From contig JAQFVV010012575.1 in NCBI GenBank assembly GCA_028023455.1, forward strand, positions 124,001 through 188,000: DNA of 64,000 bases. Reading direction: 5' to 3'. Shown piece after piece: positions 10,284 to 23,953 of the stretch. The notes under the pieces were generated by a model that saw only the letters and a list, made by a program, of their open reading frames with translations, ran no database searches and was not told the origin of the DNA. This DNA is from Epiperipatus broadwayi (lineage: Eukaryota > Onychophora > Udeonychophora > Euonychophora > Peripatidae). Position numbers and translations under genes: made by a program. The stretch's first letter is position 1; the number at the start of each line of letters is the position of its first letter.

Positions 10284-11149
10284 TATTAACAAATATTGTA
10301 TCAGCATAAAATACTCTCACAGTAGCTTACATATTAGTCTCAGTATAAATTATGACGAAACTTTAATTGTCTCATATTTAGCAAATTGATGAAGCATAAC
10401 TTCTTAAAAAATACATATTGTTTTTAAATTTGTATATCTAAAGAAAAAAGAGTTATAAAAGTGCAAGTGATTATCAAAACAAGATTTGTATTTTTATTAT
10501 GATTTTTTAAATTTGTATATTTAAAGATGTTACACTATTATGTTACAAATATTTTAAAATATTTAACTTACTAAAATTTATATTTGATTTCTCTTTGCTG
10601 CATGTAACTTTAAATAAATATATTAATTACATTTTATTGTCAAGTATTAACAAACATATATAAGTTGATCTGACTTCTAGGCTAATGAATGAGTGTGATA
10701 GGATTGAGTTAAAGGTGAAAGATGTACCGATAAAAACAAAACACAAAACAGTACTTACATATTAGTTCTGCAACATAGGAGAGATGATAGATCTTTTCAC
10801 ATTCATGATAAATGTCTAGCTTTGCAATCCCATCAAATAACTCTGTGATCTCATCCAATCTTATGCAATAATGTGATAAATTTACACTTTCATTTATTGT
10901 CTAGATTTTGTTCAGACAAGTTTTTCTCAAAGTGTTTTTTACTTCAGTACTGATTTATTTTTTTCCAATTTTCTGAATAATACTACATTTTTTTAAAAAA
11001 AAAAAACAGTACAAAATGATAAATAAACATTTGGAGTTTACCTGCTACTGAGATCAATGTGGTTGAGTATAGCCACACTTCAGATAAGCAATAAGCATTG
11101 TAACGTTTGAAGATCTAATATTAGAATAGGCTTTTGTGAGGGAACGTGG
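10284..11149. other. A+T-rich spacer
   Basis: No coding region or repeat that I can support. Confidence 0.5.
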
Positions 11150-11560
11150 TTGGAGGGTTACAGAATTCCATTTTTGATGGTGATCCAATTTATTTTATAG
11201 CTGTACTCGCAAATTAACACCCGTAGAAAGGTGAAAACAGAGCTTGGTTTAGCAGAGAAATAAAAAATGTAAAATTGGAGGCCCTAATAAAATCATTGAA
11301 ATTGATGAGAGCCTTTTGCACAAAAAGAAAAAAATACACCAATCTAAATAGCAGAGAAACTGATGAGAGTTTCACCATGAGAACAGTGGCAACTCCGATG
11401 GAAGCCATCAAATAAAATGTGAAAGAGGAATCGACAATTTATTTGGACTGTTGGAAAGTCTATAAAACTGCTGTATTATGAGCTGCCAGTTATCAAGCAT
11501 TTTCATGTGAATCATACTGGATGACATCAAAAAAATTAGTCCACCCCATTGAAGAAATAA
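11150..11560 (+). pseudogene. Merlin-type (ISXO2-like) DDE transposase remnant
   Basis: Three plus-strand blocks in family order are visible. KIGGPNKIIEIDESLLHKKK (about 11272-11331) carries the first catalytic Asp in EIDES. TIYLDCWKVYKTAVL (about 11437-11481) matches the S/LDCW.AY motif with the second Asp. YELPVIKHFHVNHTG (about 11475-11520), in another frame, matches the KHFTVNHS block. This order and spacing fit the ISXO2-like/Merlin transposase family, cut-and-paste enzymes of Merlin DNA transposons. In-frame stops and at least two frameshifts make it non-functional. The region after VNHTG containing the last acidic residue was not recognised. I could not locate terminal inverted repeats. 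Confidence 0.75.
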
Positions 11561-13260
11561 TAAAATTGTAGTAATTTTAATTTTTTTAAATTTGGTTTTG
11601 AAAAAAATATATATTTACTAGTTATTAGCATTTTATGGTGAAGATCCCATACAGACGTTATATTGCACAATCATGTGTTAAGAGAGTATCCATTTTGGAA
11701 AAAATAAAAAATGTTACTTTTAATCTCCATTTTGAAACAAAATTTAATCCACTTAAAATAAAGTAGCTAACAGATGAATTGATTGTTTCATTGTGACAAT
11801 TCCTGTTATATATTATATACGGTAAGTACTGTATGTGTATATTTTAAGCATTTTGTAATTTAGTGATTGTTTTGTCTGTATTTAAAGTAACATTTTGGAA
11901 GTGTATAAAACTTTTTCAGATTTATTTTTGTGTAAAATTCATATTTTTTGTATTGTTAGAAATTAATATTTTTAATATTGTTAGATTTAGTCTAGTGCAA
12001 TTACTGTCATGTATTAGAATGGCTACACCTTTTCACATATGTATTTAGACTACACAATAACTTTGTAAATCTTATGCAAATATTATGTACACTTGGCCCA
12101 TTTTGATGAATTTATCATTTTAAGTTTGTATAAGATTCAAGTGTACATGTCATTTGGTCGGATCACAAGATTAGAAAGTTATTAGAGAATTGATATGAAT
12201 GTGAAAAAGTGTAGCAGGTCTAACACTTTGCAGTCTAATATGAGAGTACTCAAAAAACTTGCATATAAATGTGTGTGTGTGAATGCATTATATTACAAAT
12301 GTGCGATGACATGTTGAATAGCTTAATGAGACTATCGTTATGCTTTCTTTTACAGTTGGAATTAGTAATTTTCAATTTAATTCATACTTTACATGTTAAA
12401 ATGTCATGTAATAATATAATAATAAAAATATTAAGTTAACACTATAATTAAATATGATGTTTGCTGTGGATGTAATAATTACAAACAAAATTGAATTATT
12501 CCACACCTCTCCAATCTCATCTGATGCTCTGAGTTTAAACCCAGTTACATCCCAATAATCATCACAAACAATGTGATTACAGTCACGGTAACCTATCCTG
12601 ATAATAAATATAGTATTAACATTGTCATTAAGTGAATTCAAAGCATAGGTTCACCATTAGCTATAGCTCTTTATAAATTGATAATCAAATATCACTGCTG
12701 AAACTGCAACTCAATATTACTTACATTATTAATTTCCATTTCTAGCTAAAATTTATTATGGTAAATTTGTGTAATATTGCATGTAATACTTCGATATTTA
12801 TTATAAGTAAAAGTTTATAACTTTAACTATATATGCCTAGTTATTTCACTGACCTTTAAGTAGAGAATTTAAACACAATAAAATGTAATATTTATCCTTA
12901 TATATAATTTTCAAATATATATAAATATGTAATTGAATATTATACAAATGTGATGGAGGATGCCAGCTTTCATATTTTGAAAGCTATCTATGTGTGATTA
13001 AAATTTATGTTGATGATTAAGTGATCATGTGGTAATGTCAATTGTAATGATGATGATCATAGTTCAAAGTATAAATGACAATAATAATTTAAATAATCAA
13101 AATAAAAACAAAAAGGAGAATGAATTAGATCTAGATTTCATGAGAGAATGGCATATATATATAACACATGTGCATCCTTTACAGAAAATACTTGTGACAT
13201 TATTAATCAAACAATATTTTAAAACATGGTACCAGTTTTTTTTGAGACTTCATGTACTAT
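11561..13260. other. A+T-rich spacer
   Basis: I see no gene. Small ORFs (for example 11863-12048 and 12396-12641) have no recognisable motif and look like chance reading frames. Confidence 0.5.
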
Positions 13261-13268
13261 ATTCTTTT

Positions 13269-13514
13269 GCAACATGGTGCATGTATTAGACCTTTAGGTG
13301 CCTGTTCACATTCGTATCAATCCAGTGCTGCTGACATGACCAAAATAACATGTACATGGATCTTTCTTGTGCAAAAAAACAACAGAACATGCACACAGAT
13401 CTTTCTTGCATCAAAAAACAAAATGTGTACACGGATCTTTCTTGTGCAAAAAAACAAAACATGTAATGCGAATGTCAAGAGCCACAGTAGGTCTAATACA
13501 TGCTCTGTGTTGCA
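13269..13514. repeat. Inverted-repeat pair enclosing a roughly 38-bp minisatellite
   Basis: The left arm at 13269-13317 (GCAACATGGTGCATGTATTAGACC...) is the imperfect reverse complement of 13465-13514. Between them, at about 13349-13461, a unit containing GGATCTTTCTTG followed by CAAAAAAACAAAA is repeated three times with a period near 38 bp. No supported ORF. Confidence 0.7.
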
Positions 13515-13619
13515 GGACTAAAAATAAGTGAATATACATCAAACGAACAATAAATGATTTCAAAATACACCAAACATGATTTAAAAATACATTATAAAAT
13601 TCAATATAGTTTAAATATA

Positions 13620-14160
13620 CACCAAAAATGAAACCACTTGATTGCAAAGGATGCTGGGATTTTCATAAAAATGCTAATAAATGACAAAGAAATTAAAGCA
13701 ACTACAAAAAATGACATTAATTAATACACTCACACCAAATGAACAATAAATGGTTTTGACTTTTAAACATCTTTATTTTTTTTTATAAAGAAATTAAAGC
13801 AAAAACTATTAAAAAAGACACACCAAATGAACAGTATATGATTTTGACTTTTAAACATCTTTTTTTTTATATATAAAGAATATTACACATACATCAAATG
13901 AAAAGTAAATGATTTAGACTTTTAAATAATCTTTTTTTTTTGTATAAAGAAAGTAAAGCAAAAACTTGTAGTAATTTGTATAAAAATACATTCCCAACAA
14001 AATGGAGATCTTCAGTAAACATTTTCACTCAAAAATGAAATCACTTGATTGCAAGGGATGCTGGGATTTTCATAAAACTGTTAATAAACATCGATGCTTT
14101 TTTTAATAAAGAAATTAAAGCAAAAAGTGCTAATAAACATGGATTTATTTTTATATATTA
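13620..14160. repeat. Dispersed AT-rich repeat, block 1
   Basis: Contains repeated words that recur at 16570-17060: TAAAGAAATTAAAGCAAAAA, CAACAAAATGGAGATCTTCA, AAATGAAA-CACTTGATTG and GATGCTGGGATTTTCATAAA. Within the block the pieces repeat irregularly. It is noncoding, and the class is unknown. Confidence 0.65.
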
Positions 14161-14839
14161 TAACCGGACAAAATCATACAACCTCTTTACATCAGTTGTA
14201 AATATTTTCTAATGAGAATATTGCAGAAAGGAACCATTGATTGGCATTCCCCAATGCAGATGTTACTTCCCTACAACAATATTTCCTGCTCATCAGAGGA
14301 TGTAGTGCCATGGAGACTGGAAGCATCTAGAAATTTATGTGTTTGGTTTCCCAAATGGTACCACTAGAGTTCCATCTCACTACAACCTTACTTACAATCA
14401 TCTGGTTATGCCGAACATAGCTCAGGAGACATAATATTTTTTGTGAACCAGTGCATAAATGGATGAATGATGTAAATGAAATTGACAAAAGGTATTATTT
14501 ATTTTAAAACAATAATTTTATTTAATAACAATATGACTTATAAAGTTTTTAAAGAAGAGAAATGAAAAGTTTGCTGACAGTCTCTGTACTGGCTGTTTTC
14601 ATATCCATGTGCACATTACGGATGTTTTTCTGATTGTTCCTGAGTGGAAATTGTCCTTCTAGGTTTGAAGCTCCCTCATCTGCATTGATACATATCCATG
14701 TGTATAGAAGTAATTAATTTATTTAGGTATCTTGAAGTATTTATTCTATCCAAGTATTTTGAAGTACTTATTTTAATCCAGGTATTGAGAAATATGTGTT
14801 TTAATCCAGGAATCCCAAGTATTTATTTTTATTTTACAT
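14161..14839. other. Spacer with short degenerate repeats
   Basis: Mostly unassigned. At 14720-14830 a degenerate unit with AAGTATTTATT and TTTAATCCAGG recurs and leads into the 85-bp array. No gene seen. Confidence 0.5.
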
Positions 14840-15415
14840 ATCATACAAGTGTGGGCTTGAACCATTTATTTATTATATCCATACAGTTTGAAGTCATTAT
14901 TGGGAAGAGATTTATTATTACTTAATATATTCAGTGTGGGTTTGAACCACTTATTCACCAATTCAATACAGTTTGAAGTCATTATTTGAAAGAGGTTTAT
15001 TATTACTTAATATACTCAGTATGGGTTTGAACCACTTATTCATCATATAAATACAGTTTGAAGTCATTATTTGAAAGAGATTTAATATTACTTAATATAT
15101 TCAGTGTGGGTTTGAACCACTTATTCCTCATACCAGTACCATTTGAAGTCATTATTTGAAAGATTTATTATTACTTAATATATTCAGTGTGGGTTTGAAC
15201 AACTTATTCATCATATCAATACAGTTTGAAGTCATTATTTGAAAGAGGTTTATTATTACTTAATATATTCAGTGTGGGTTTGAACAACTTATTCATGATA
15301 TCAATACAGTTTGAAGTCATTATTTGAAAGAGGTTTATTATTACTTAATATATTCAGTGTGGGTTTGAACAACTTATTCATCATATCAATACAGTTTGAA
15401 GTCATTATTTGGAAG
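14840..15415. repeat. 85-bp tandem repeat, about 7 copies
   Basis: The phrase GTGTGGGTTTGAAC recurs at about 14847, 14932, 15018, 15101, 15186, 15271 and 15356, each followed by TACAGTTTGAAGTCATTATT and TTTATTATTACTTAATATA. The period is 83-86 bp, mostly 85. Copies are highly similar, so the array looks recent. Noncoding. Confidence 0.9.
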
Positions 15416-16569
15416 AACATTATATTATTATTCCTTAATTCACATATATAAATATTTCCTTAATTTATGAATGTGTGGTTCCAGAGGCAATTCATTCTAT
15501 CAAAGTTTTTTTTTTATATAAAATAATAACCATTATTCAGAATAAATAGTATTTTTATTATTTGGAAGCATTTTAATAATCAATCAATCCAGAAAATGAC
15601 ATTTTATTAAATCATAGATTATCTTAATAAACATATCTTACAAAATATTTTTATTTCATCTATTACTCCACTGCATTCCATTTTTAAATATATTTCCTTT
15701 TTGTATTACTTACAATCAATCAATTTAAAAGCAACATTTCATTATATTCTATTTTAACTTAAGAAATGCAATTTACAAAATATTTTTACATATTATAAAA
15801 GGCTATAAAAGATATACAATTTCCCTACCTGAACCTACATCTGTTGGCGGTTCACTATAATTTTTCCAATCAATAAGGGGTGTTCTGAGAGCTCAACAAG
15901 TCGATGGTCAGTTTACAGGCCTTGATTTTATTTTACTTCATAACTGAACTGAGGGCAGATATAATATTTTAACCACTTGTTTATTCATTTAATATTTTTT
16001 TAGTTCCAGGTTCCCTCTTTTTATTATTCACAATGCTCCAAGCTTTGTTAGGCTAGTAGTCATATAATATGAGTTTCACTAATAATAGTCTTGATGCTTT
16101 CTAATCATGTCTGCTACAAAAATTCCTTAAGCTATCTCTATTCCCTGATTAATTGTTTATGCTTTTCTTATCTCTCAGTTTTGGGAATGACCTAACACCA
16201 ATCTTCTCAGAGGTCCGTGTGTTTATTTTCTTTCCTCATTGGCCATCTATTTTTGGCGGAAACATATTTCAATGACTTATCTGATGTTTTTGAAAAATAT
16301 ATATTGATTTTTATGCCCACGACAATCTTTTTTTTTTTATTAATTGTTAATTACAGCCTTCTTTTTGATAATCTGTAAACATTAAACTTTGCAAAATACT
16401 ACACTTGAACAGTTTTTTTTAATATTTTAAAATATTAATTTTTAAATTGCTGTCATGTTCATTTTAACTTTTATTTTTGAAAACTGTGCCAGAATTTTTT
16501 AATTTTATCTCAACAGTTTTAAATAGGGGGGGGGGACTTCAAATTATATATGTGAAACAACCTGTCTGT
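15416..16569. other. Unassigned intergenic or intronic DNA
   Basis: A+T-rich, with a G9 run near 16527 and somewhat higher complexity at 15830-16290. I recognise no gene or element. Confidence 0.5.
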
Positions 16570-17060
16570 TTCAATATAAAGAAATTAAAGCAAAAAGTGC
16601 TAATAAATGTCAATGTTTTTAAATTCAAAATGGCGCCAAGTGCATAATATATCGGCACTGATTTTTTTTAATAAAGAAATTAGAGCAAAAACTACAAAAA
16701 ATGACATATTAATTAATACACACACACACCAAATGAACAATTAATGATTTAGGCTTTTAAATGGCTTTTTTTAATAAAGAAAGTGAAGCAAAAATTTCTA
16801 GTAATTTGTATAAAAATACATTAAGTACATTACCAACAAAATGGAGATCTTCAGTAAAAAATTTTGCTCCAAAAATGAAACCACTTGATTAGAGAGAATG
16901 CTGGGAAACTGGTAATAAATGTTGATTTTTTTTTTTAAATAAAGAAATTAAAGCAAAAACTGCTAATAAATGCAGATGTATTTATATATATAAAGAAATT
17001 AATACCAAAACTGGTCATAAATGTCAATCTGTAGAAAAAATTTTCACTTCAAAAATAAAA
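16570..17060. repeat. Dispersed AT-rich repeat, block 2
   Basis: Shares with 13620-14160 the words TAAAGAAATTAAAGCAAAAA, ACCAACAAAATGGAGATC and AAATGAAACCACTTGATT. The unit occurs several times with variable spacing. Noncoding. Confidence 0.65.
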
Positions 17061-19019
17061 ATGTCCAATATAATGTCACCATTGTAGGACTATTTTTTTA
17101 ATATGACATCATCACAACATCATGCATTGATTGTAGGTGTGAAAAGGTCCTCCTATCTCCCCTATCCCACCTACATTGAAGGTTTAGTACTCAAGTATCA
17201 TAATTTGGTTTAGTTATTTTCTAACTTGAATCCAATAATTTTTCAGTTAAATAATTGATAGTTCATGGCTTTAACTAATGAAGTTCCAAGGGTCACCTTC
17301 ATATGCAAGCATGTTAATGATCAGCAAAAATATGATGAGGGTAGGATAACCACCTTTTTGGGCATAGAAAGATTTCTGGTTGTATGGCTTTGGTTTAAGA
17401 CAATAGAACAAATTCAGCTATATCTTTTTACTCTATCTTTGTATTATCTGGAAAACAGTATTATTAACTAAAAACTATTCTGATATCAAATTGAAAAACA
17501 TTTCAATAATTTAATTTTTTATGTCTTTTCCAAATTCTCCACCAAACACATTTTAATCTGAAAACGAAAGATTCTCTAAATATTTGTTACACAATGATTT
17601 TGTTTTCCAAATTTATTAATTAGTTTATTTAATATTCTACTTTATTTACCAATACAAAATTGTTACATATTTTTTCATTTTACTTGAAATAAGATAGGTT
17701 TATTAAAAAAAACCCACATTTAATATAATATTTGAAACAATTTGATTTTCTTTGTAGAGTTGTTATATAAACGCATTGTTGTTGTTTTTGTTTTTTTAAA
17801 ATTAAAGAGTTTAATATTAGTAGTTGTAATTTTTTTATTTTTAAACTTGCCAGAATATTAACAGACATATGACTTAAAAGTCACATACTCTAGTCTTTAT
17901 ATTCAAACACACATGCACACACACAAACAAATTAATTAAGATACAGATGTTTTGAATATTATATGAGCATTGGAAAATATTTTTTGTGCCAGTTTTGCAG
18001 TACATTCTGAGAGTTTGTATGAATATTTATGAATCTCAAACATATAAGTGAATAATCTTTTATTATATAGCAAATGGCAGTGTTATATGATCCTTTACAA
18101 TTTGTTTTATACTTAATTTTATGACACATTCCCATAGCATTGTAAAAACTCTCCAGAATTTCAAAATGTTTCTGTCACATGAAATAAAATCATGCACATT
18201 ATGGTTGTTAAATGGTCCCTTATAAAAGTTCACATATTTGGCCATTTGACACATATTCAGGGTATATTACAAACTTTTATAAAATTTATTGCAGTGACTT
18301 TTCTATAAATATTTTAGTATATATAAGCGCTTTAACACGCTGAAGAAAAAGCTGTCAATAGTAACAAAAAACAATTAAATTAATCTGGGCCTAGTACTTT
18401 CAAGGTTTTCCCTCATATTCATGGCCAAAATAGGTTATAAGCTACTGCTGTAATATTACTAAATAATAATGTATGCAATTGCGTATGTAATTTAATTTGT
18501 CCATTTTCATGAAATAGCAAAACACATGTCACGTCTATTGATCGTGTTGTTATCATTGATAATAAAATATGCCTCCTTGATCTTTTTTTTACAATCAGTT
18601 GGCTTCGAAGAACACTATTTTGGGATTGCAGGGTTCAAACACCTGACCAGCCTGCTTCTCATGGTCAAAAAATATTGAGAAGTTATCTTTATTTTTTTTT
18701 TGCTCTTCTAGAATATTCTTTTTTTTTTTTTAAATACATTGCACTTTTATTCACATCATATTGGATTTGTGAGCAGTTTTTGTCTTCATTTTAAAATGCT
18801 TGCAGAAATTTTTAACAGTTGTTTCATCAGCATCATATTCTTTCATATTTATGACATCTATTTTAAATTTTCCCATAATCTATACATTTACTGTAGTCTT
18901 TTCTTCAAGTTTTGCAAAAAAAGTAGAATCTTTATAACATTATTAATGCAACTTGACATACATTTTGAATTGCTTTATAATGTTTCATATATATTGTAAC
19001 CTTCCCTCTCTTGCTCCAT
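17061..19019. other. Unassigned A+T-rich DNA
   Basis: Short ORFs at 17265-17471, 17680-17868, 18063-18254 and 18739-18999 show no domain I recognise. Poly-T tracts occur near 18585, 18690 and 18720. Confidence 0.5.
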
Positions 19020-22000
19020 AATAATAATATTATCAACAACATGCCAAGAGTATACTAATTATTCCGGATTTTCGTTACTTATTTATTTCCGGTCAATAAC
19101 AATTAATATTAATAATAATTCCGGGTTCTTTAGCTCAGTCTATTAAACATATTATTATGATTTAAATAAAACAATTACTAGCTCAGAATTTTATAAAATC
19201 TAGTCGTGTCTATGAAATAAATCAACACAAATATCTTTTATTATTCCCATGAGACCTGGAGCAATGACAAAGGAACAAGACGCAAGACCATTGAGATACT
19301 ATCCCAATGGCATAAAAAACATATAAAAAAATTTGTAAAGTTTGTTTTAAACTTTTATCATATCTTAATATTTTTAATCAAATTCTAGCTCACATAAAAT
19401 AAATTAATTAAATAAAATAGAGTTAAATTAATCAAATCATATCAAATCAAATAGATAAATCAATAAGTAAATAAATAACTAAATCTCAGGTTCATAAATT
19501 GTAATTAAAACTGATTTCATATTGCCATAGTAAACTATGATAAGGGAATTTTATGTCATAGTTCACTACGTAACGAATAACTAATTAATAAGAACAATGA
19601 CAATAATAAAATAATATAATCTTCTTTTCTTTCTAGATGTATTAAATATTTTCGTGGTAATATTTATCAATCCGATAATCAAAAGTTATGTGGTAACGTT
19701 TGCATATATTTTACTTAAATACTGTGGCAATCAAGTTATGACCATATCTGTTCTAATTATACTTCTTTCATTTCATTACGTAAATAAAATAAAATAAATT
19801 ATTAAAATTTCTAATGTTTATTTATTTTGTGCAAAATCTTAAATATGTTTAATTATAAACGTGCGTTGTGATTTCATGCATTTCATGTGTAGGAAAAACA
19901 ACAACCAAGACACAAAGCTTACTAATAAAATTTTATAACATTTTATTAACATTATAACAAATAACACTTTGTACATTATTTACAGCGGATATCCCTATTT
20001 ACTTATCACAAACTTTTATTTATACCCGTTGATGTCTTAACATTATTATTATCGAATTTTATTTTACCCTTTTACCATTAATAATTACAAAAGTATTTTA
20101 CAATATTATTATTATTGGATACATGTTTTGAGCTTAGCTGAATACACAAAATTTCTATCCATTAAACTTTTCTATTTGACATTATGTCCTTATAATTTCA
20201 AAATTATATTTCTATAAGATCTTTACTGTTATGTAAAGTTATACAAAAATTACAAAATTATACTTATTCTTGTTAGTATGGAATCCTACAGAATTTAATC
20301 CTTATGATATTTTCATGTTCCTTTTATTATCAATCATAATATAATTACTGATAAAATTTTGATCCCATCCTTAACTTTATATAGCAATTAACATTATCCA
20401 CACACTATGTAAAAATACACATTTTTTGTTATACATTTTTTTTAACTCATTTTCCAAATAAACATGCAATCTCTTTTACTAAATCTCACGTACAATATTT
20501 TAAAATCTTATTATTGTTTTAAAACTTAATTCTAAGGTTTTTTTTTTTTTTTTCTTTTAAAATTATATCAGTTTAGCAATTGGTTTTAAAATTATATCAT
20601 ATGATTCTTCATCTTTTATAATACTTATACTTTCACTTTGGACTTATACAATTCTACTTTACTCTAGTAAATAACTATTCTTACATAACTACTATCTAAC
20701 TTACTTTCTATCTTATGTATCATTTCTCTTCCGATCTGACGATGTATTTTCATGAAATCAAGATAGCGAAGATATAAATGCGTTGGATCAAAATAAACAA
20801 GATATTATCCTTTATAAAACTTTGACAATCATGGCACAGTGAATTTAAGGACGCCATAGAGGAGTGACTTTTATCTGTCTATCTGCCTCTAATATTGGAA
20901 GGATGCTAAAGCTATTTCTTCAGCTTCATCACATCAGAAAGTTTCAAAGATATGTAAAAAACACTGTCCAGAATATATGTGCTCAGTTGTAGGGCGAAGT
21001 TATCTACACTGAAGTCACACAAATAATTATGATCCACATATTTCATTCCTTATAGTTTAATAAAACATCCTCTTGGTTTCCTTTGACATCAGTACTCCCA
21101 AGTCACTATCTGATTGATTTCTTCAGATTCATCTCTTCATTACATCGACAAATTCTCTGTCTACTTTGCTAATAATAATAAAATTCATTTTTAATATAAC
21201 TATACAGCTATTCTTAAGAAAATTCTTTACTATACTTCTCGTACATTTCTATCTCTATTGTTCTAAACTATTTGGATATTTTCAATATAAAATTCAAAAG
21301 AATCACATAATTAATATGTTACTTATTATTAATTATTTTAGATTATTTATTGCATGCACATTTTTAAAGTTTTACTACTCTCTCAAATATATGTTTGATG
21401 TTGGATAAATGTGTACTTATAACTTTTAACATCGTTCATACCTCATTCATTAATAGATGACCTATAAAAAAAATTACATTACATATTACCAATAATATTA
21501 AAATTACCAACGATCTCTATCCTCTGGATCGTATTTGTAAACTTCTCCATTCCAGGACTTCTAGTAGGTATTTAACATTTTCCATACACACATTTTATTT
21601 ATTATTAATATTTCTCTCATTCCATTAGCTCATATTTTAATTATAACTATTATAAAATTTATGTTTATATGTTTCCCTAAGCTAATTCAAATTTTATACT
21701 TTAAATACAATAAAAAAAATATTAAAATTATATTTACGATACATCTTTGTTGGATTCGCTTGGAAAATCGTTCCTTGCAAAGCTAAATAAAAAAAAAATA
21801 TACTTTATTTTCTTTAGTCACTTAATGTTCTATTTAAAATTTTTAATTATGTTTATTAATTCTTCTTAGACGATGATCCTTAGTTTTCTTCATATTTTTC
21901 CACTTATTCTTGATATCTCCTTTATATAGTCTGCTAATTTTTTCTTCTTTTCCCCCGCGCGCTTGGTTTTCCCTCGATGCATCTTGTACTTTATTTTAGA

Positions 22001-22900
22001 AAATTCAATAAATTTTTCTTTATTTCCATGGATCCATTTTCCTCCTTTAGTGATTAATTTTATCTCTGTTTAAACAATATTTCTTCCATTTAATTATATT
22101 TTCCTCTTTTCTATGATGAGATAAAATCTAGGTTCCTCTTAGTAAATTTATATAGCACTTTATACAGGACTATGGCTTTTCTCCTACTTTTTACTTTTGG
22201 AAATTATATTTTTTAAATAATGTTTTCCTTTAATATAGCATATTTTTCTTCCTCATCCTATTTATATTTACTTGAACATATACTATGATTTTTCTCATAG
22301 AGAAATATGACTTAGTTTTAAGTACTTATAAAACAAATGTTCGTCATAAGATTCTCTCAATAGTAAATATTTTCTTTCTTATATTTTCACACAGCGTCTT
22401 CTTTGTATTACTTTTCTTTTTTAGCGTTATAGGATTTAGTTTCTGGTTGAGCACGAATAACATAAAAATTATACAATTTTCACTCATTTTCTTTCAATAA
22501 TTATTTCAATTATTATTTTTGGTATTTCCATCTTTACTGTAGTATGAATGGTCAAATTTGAATAAATCCACTGGTAAGATCACATAGAAATTAGCAAATC
22601 ATCTTTCTGGATACAAGATTATATTATCTGTTAAAGACTAACTTTAGAATAATTATTAATTTATAAATTTAAACTACTTTTTCAGCTTTGATGTTATAAG
22701 CAATTCAAAAAGGTTACCGTCCTCTTCAACTTTCACATTCCGTCTCCCGCTTCTGTCTATCTTAGATTTTTTTCTTGCCAATTTAAATCCGTTGATTGGT
22801 CAATATTTGTTTTTAGCGCGAACAATATTAGTCATTCTATATTGGGATAATAAATTGTACTTTTAAATAAATATTTATGACGTAATGTCTGGAATATTAT
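19020..22900. other. Long segment with strong T+C bias on the plus strand, unidentified
   Basis: Over about 3.9 kb the plus strand is visibly rich in T and C and poor in G, most clearly at 21840-22500. The surroundings do not share this bias to the same degree. Only short ORFs are present (21166-21408 and 22285-22500), both hydrophobic by composition and without motifs. An A-rich minus strand of this kind could be a decayed retroelement or a transcribed noncoding region, but I cannot identify either. Confidence 0.35.
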
Positions 22901-23953
22901 TTTAACTTAATATTATTAAATTAAATTACAGTTTGATAAACTTATTTTTTGATCTTTAAAATAATTATTAAGACAATATATAACATTTTTAACTTTTAAT
23001 TTTAATGATGGATGGCAATTATATCTAGTTTTAAATTCACAAACTTTATTATTATCTACCAAGTGTGTGTGTGCGTGAAAGCATGTAATATACGATCACG
23101 TGTCTATTAACTTTACAAAAATGATCTTTTATTTATGTCTCGGTTTAAATTACCAAAACTAATGTACTTTCTAAATTTTGAAAAATAAATTGAAACTTAT
23201 AGTACTAAATACAATTCTCACCATCCCAAAGTTTATTAATAAAAAATATACCCTATTAATTTTGACTAATTATAAGATTATATTTCATTTATTTAATCTG
23301 TTAATTCTAAATATTATATTCCAATTGTTACAATAATTTTAACTATCTATAGCTGTGTTATTTTGTATGGCCAGCTCTCACAACCATATGCAATGATATT
23401 AAAACTTTATTTAACTGTTTATTTTTTAAAATACTTTATTATACTGTTATCTGTTAGGTATTTTAGCTTAAAATTGTATTACAAATCTATTATTACTTTT
23501 ATATCACTTAAATATAACTTAAAATTTAAAATTTTTTTCATAATTGACCTTTCTACCCTACCTATGATCTACAGACAAGGGCACAATATATAAATTGCTT
23601 CTTCTGCAGTTTCTGTATTAAACTCCTTTTCGTGTATGGTTTCAATGTCAACAACTGTTAGTTTCTATATCAGTCTTAGACTTTGTAACATTAGTAGCAA
23701 AAATTGTATTATTAATATGTCATACATTTATCTTGTACCCACAAAACCATATCATTTTACTTTTCTTCCATATCATTAATAGATGTAACACAGGCATAGA
23801 AATCCTTTGACAACAAACTTTAGAAATTACCTGCAATATTACTTAACTCATCTAAGACTTTCACATGACCCTCAATTCTCCATGCCATCTTATATTGTGA
23901 ACCCATTTGATCACACACATGTTGAAATCACCAATATACCTATTTCACCTTGC
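22901..23953. other. Unassigned A+T-rich DNA
   Basis: No supported gene or repeat. The short ORF at 23363-23593 has no motif I recognise. Confidence 0.5.

Noticed and set aside
12396-12641. Small ORF of 81 codons as a possible gene
   Set aside because: No domain, no homology that I recognise, strongly A+T-rich; probably chance.
20726-20737. Twelve bases CTCTTCCGATCT identical to the end of a common sequencing adapter
   Set aside because: No adapter sequence continues upstream, and a 12-base match can occur by chance in a window this size. An assembly artefact is not supported.
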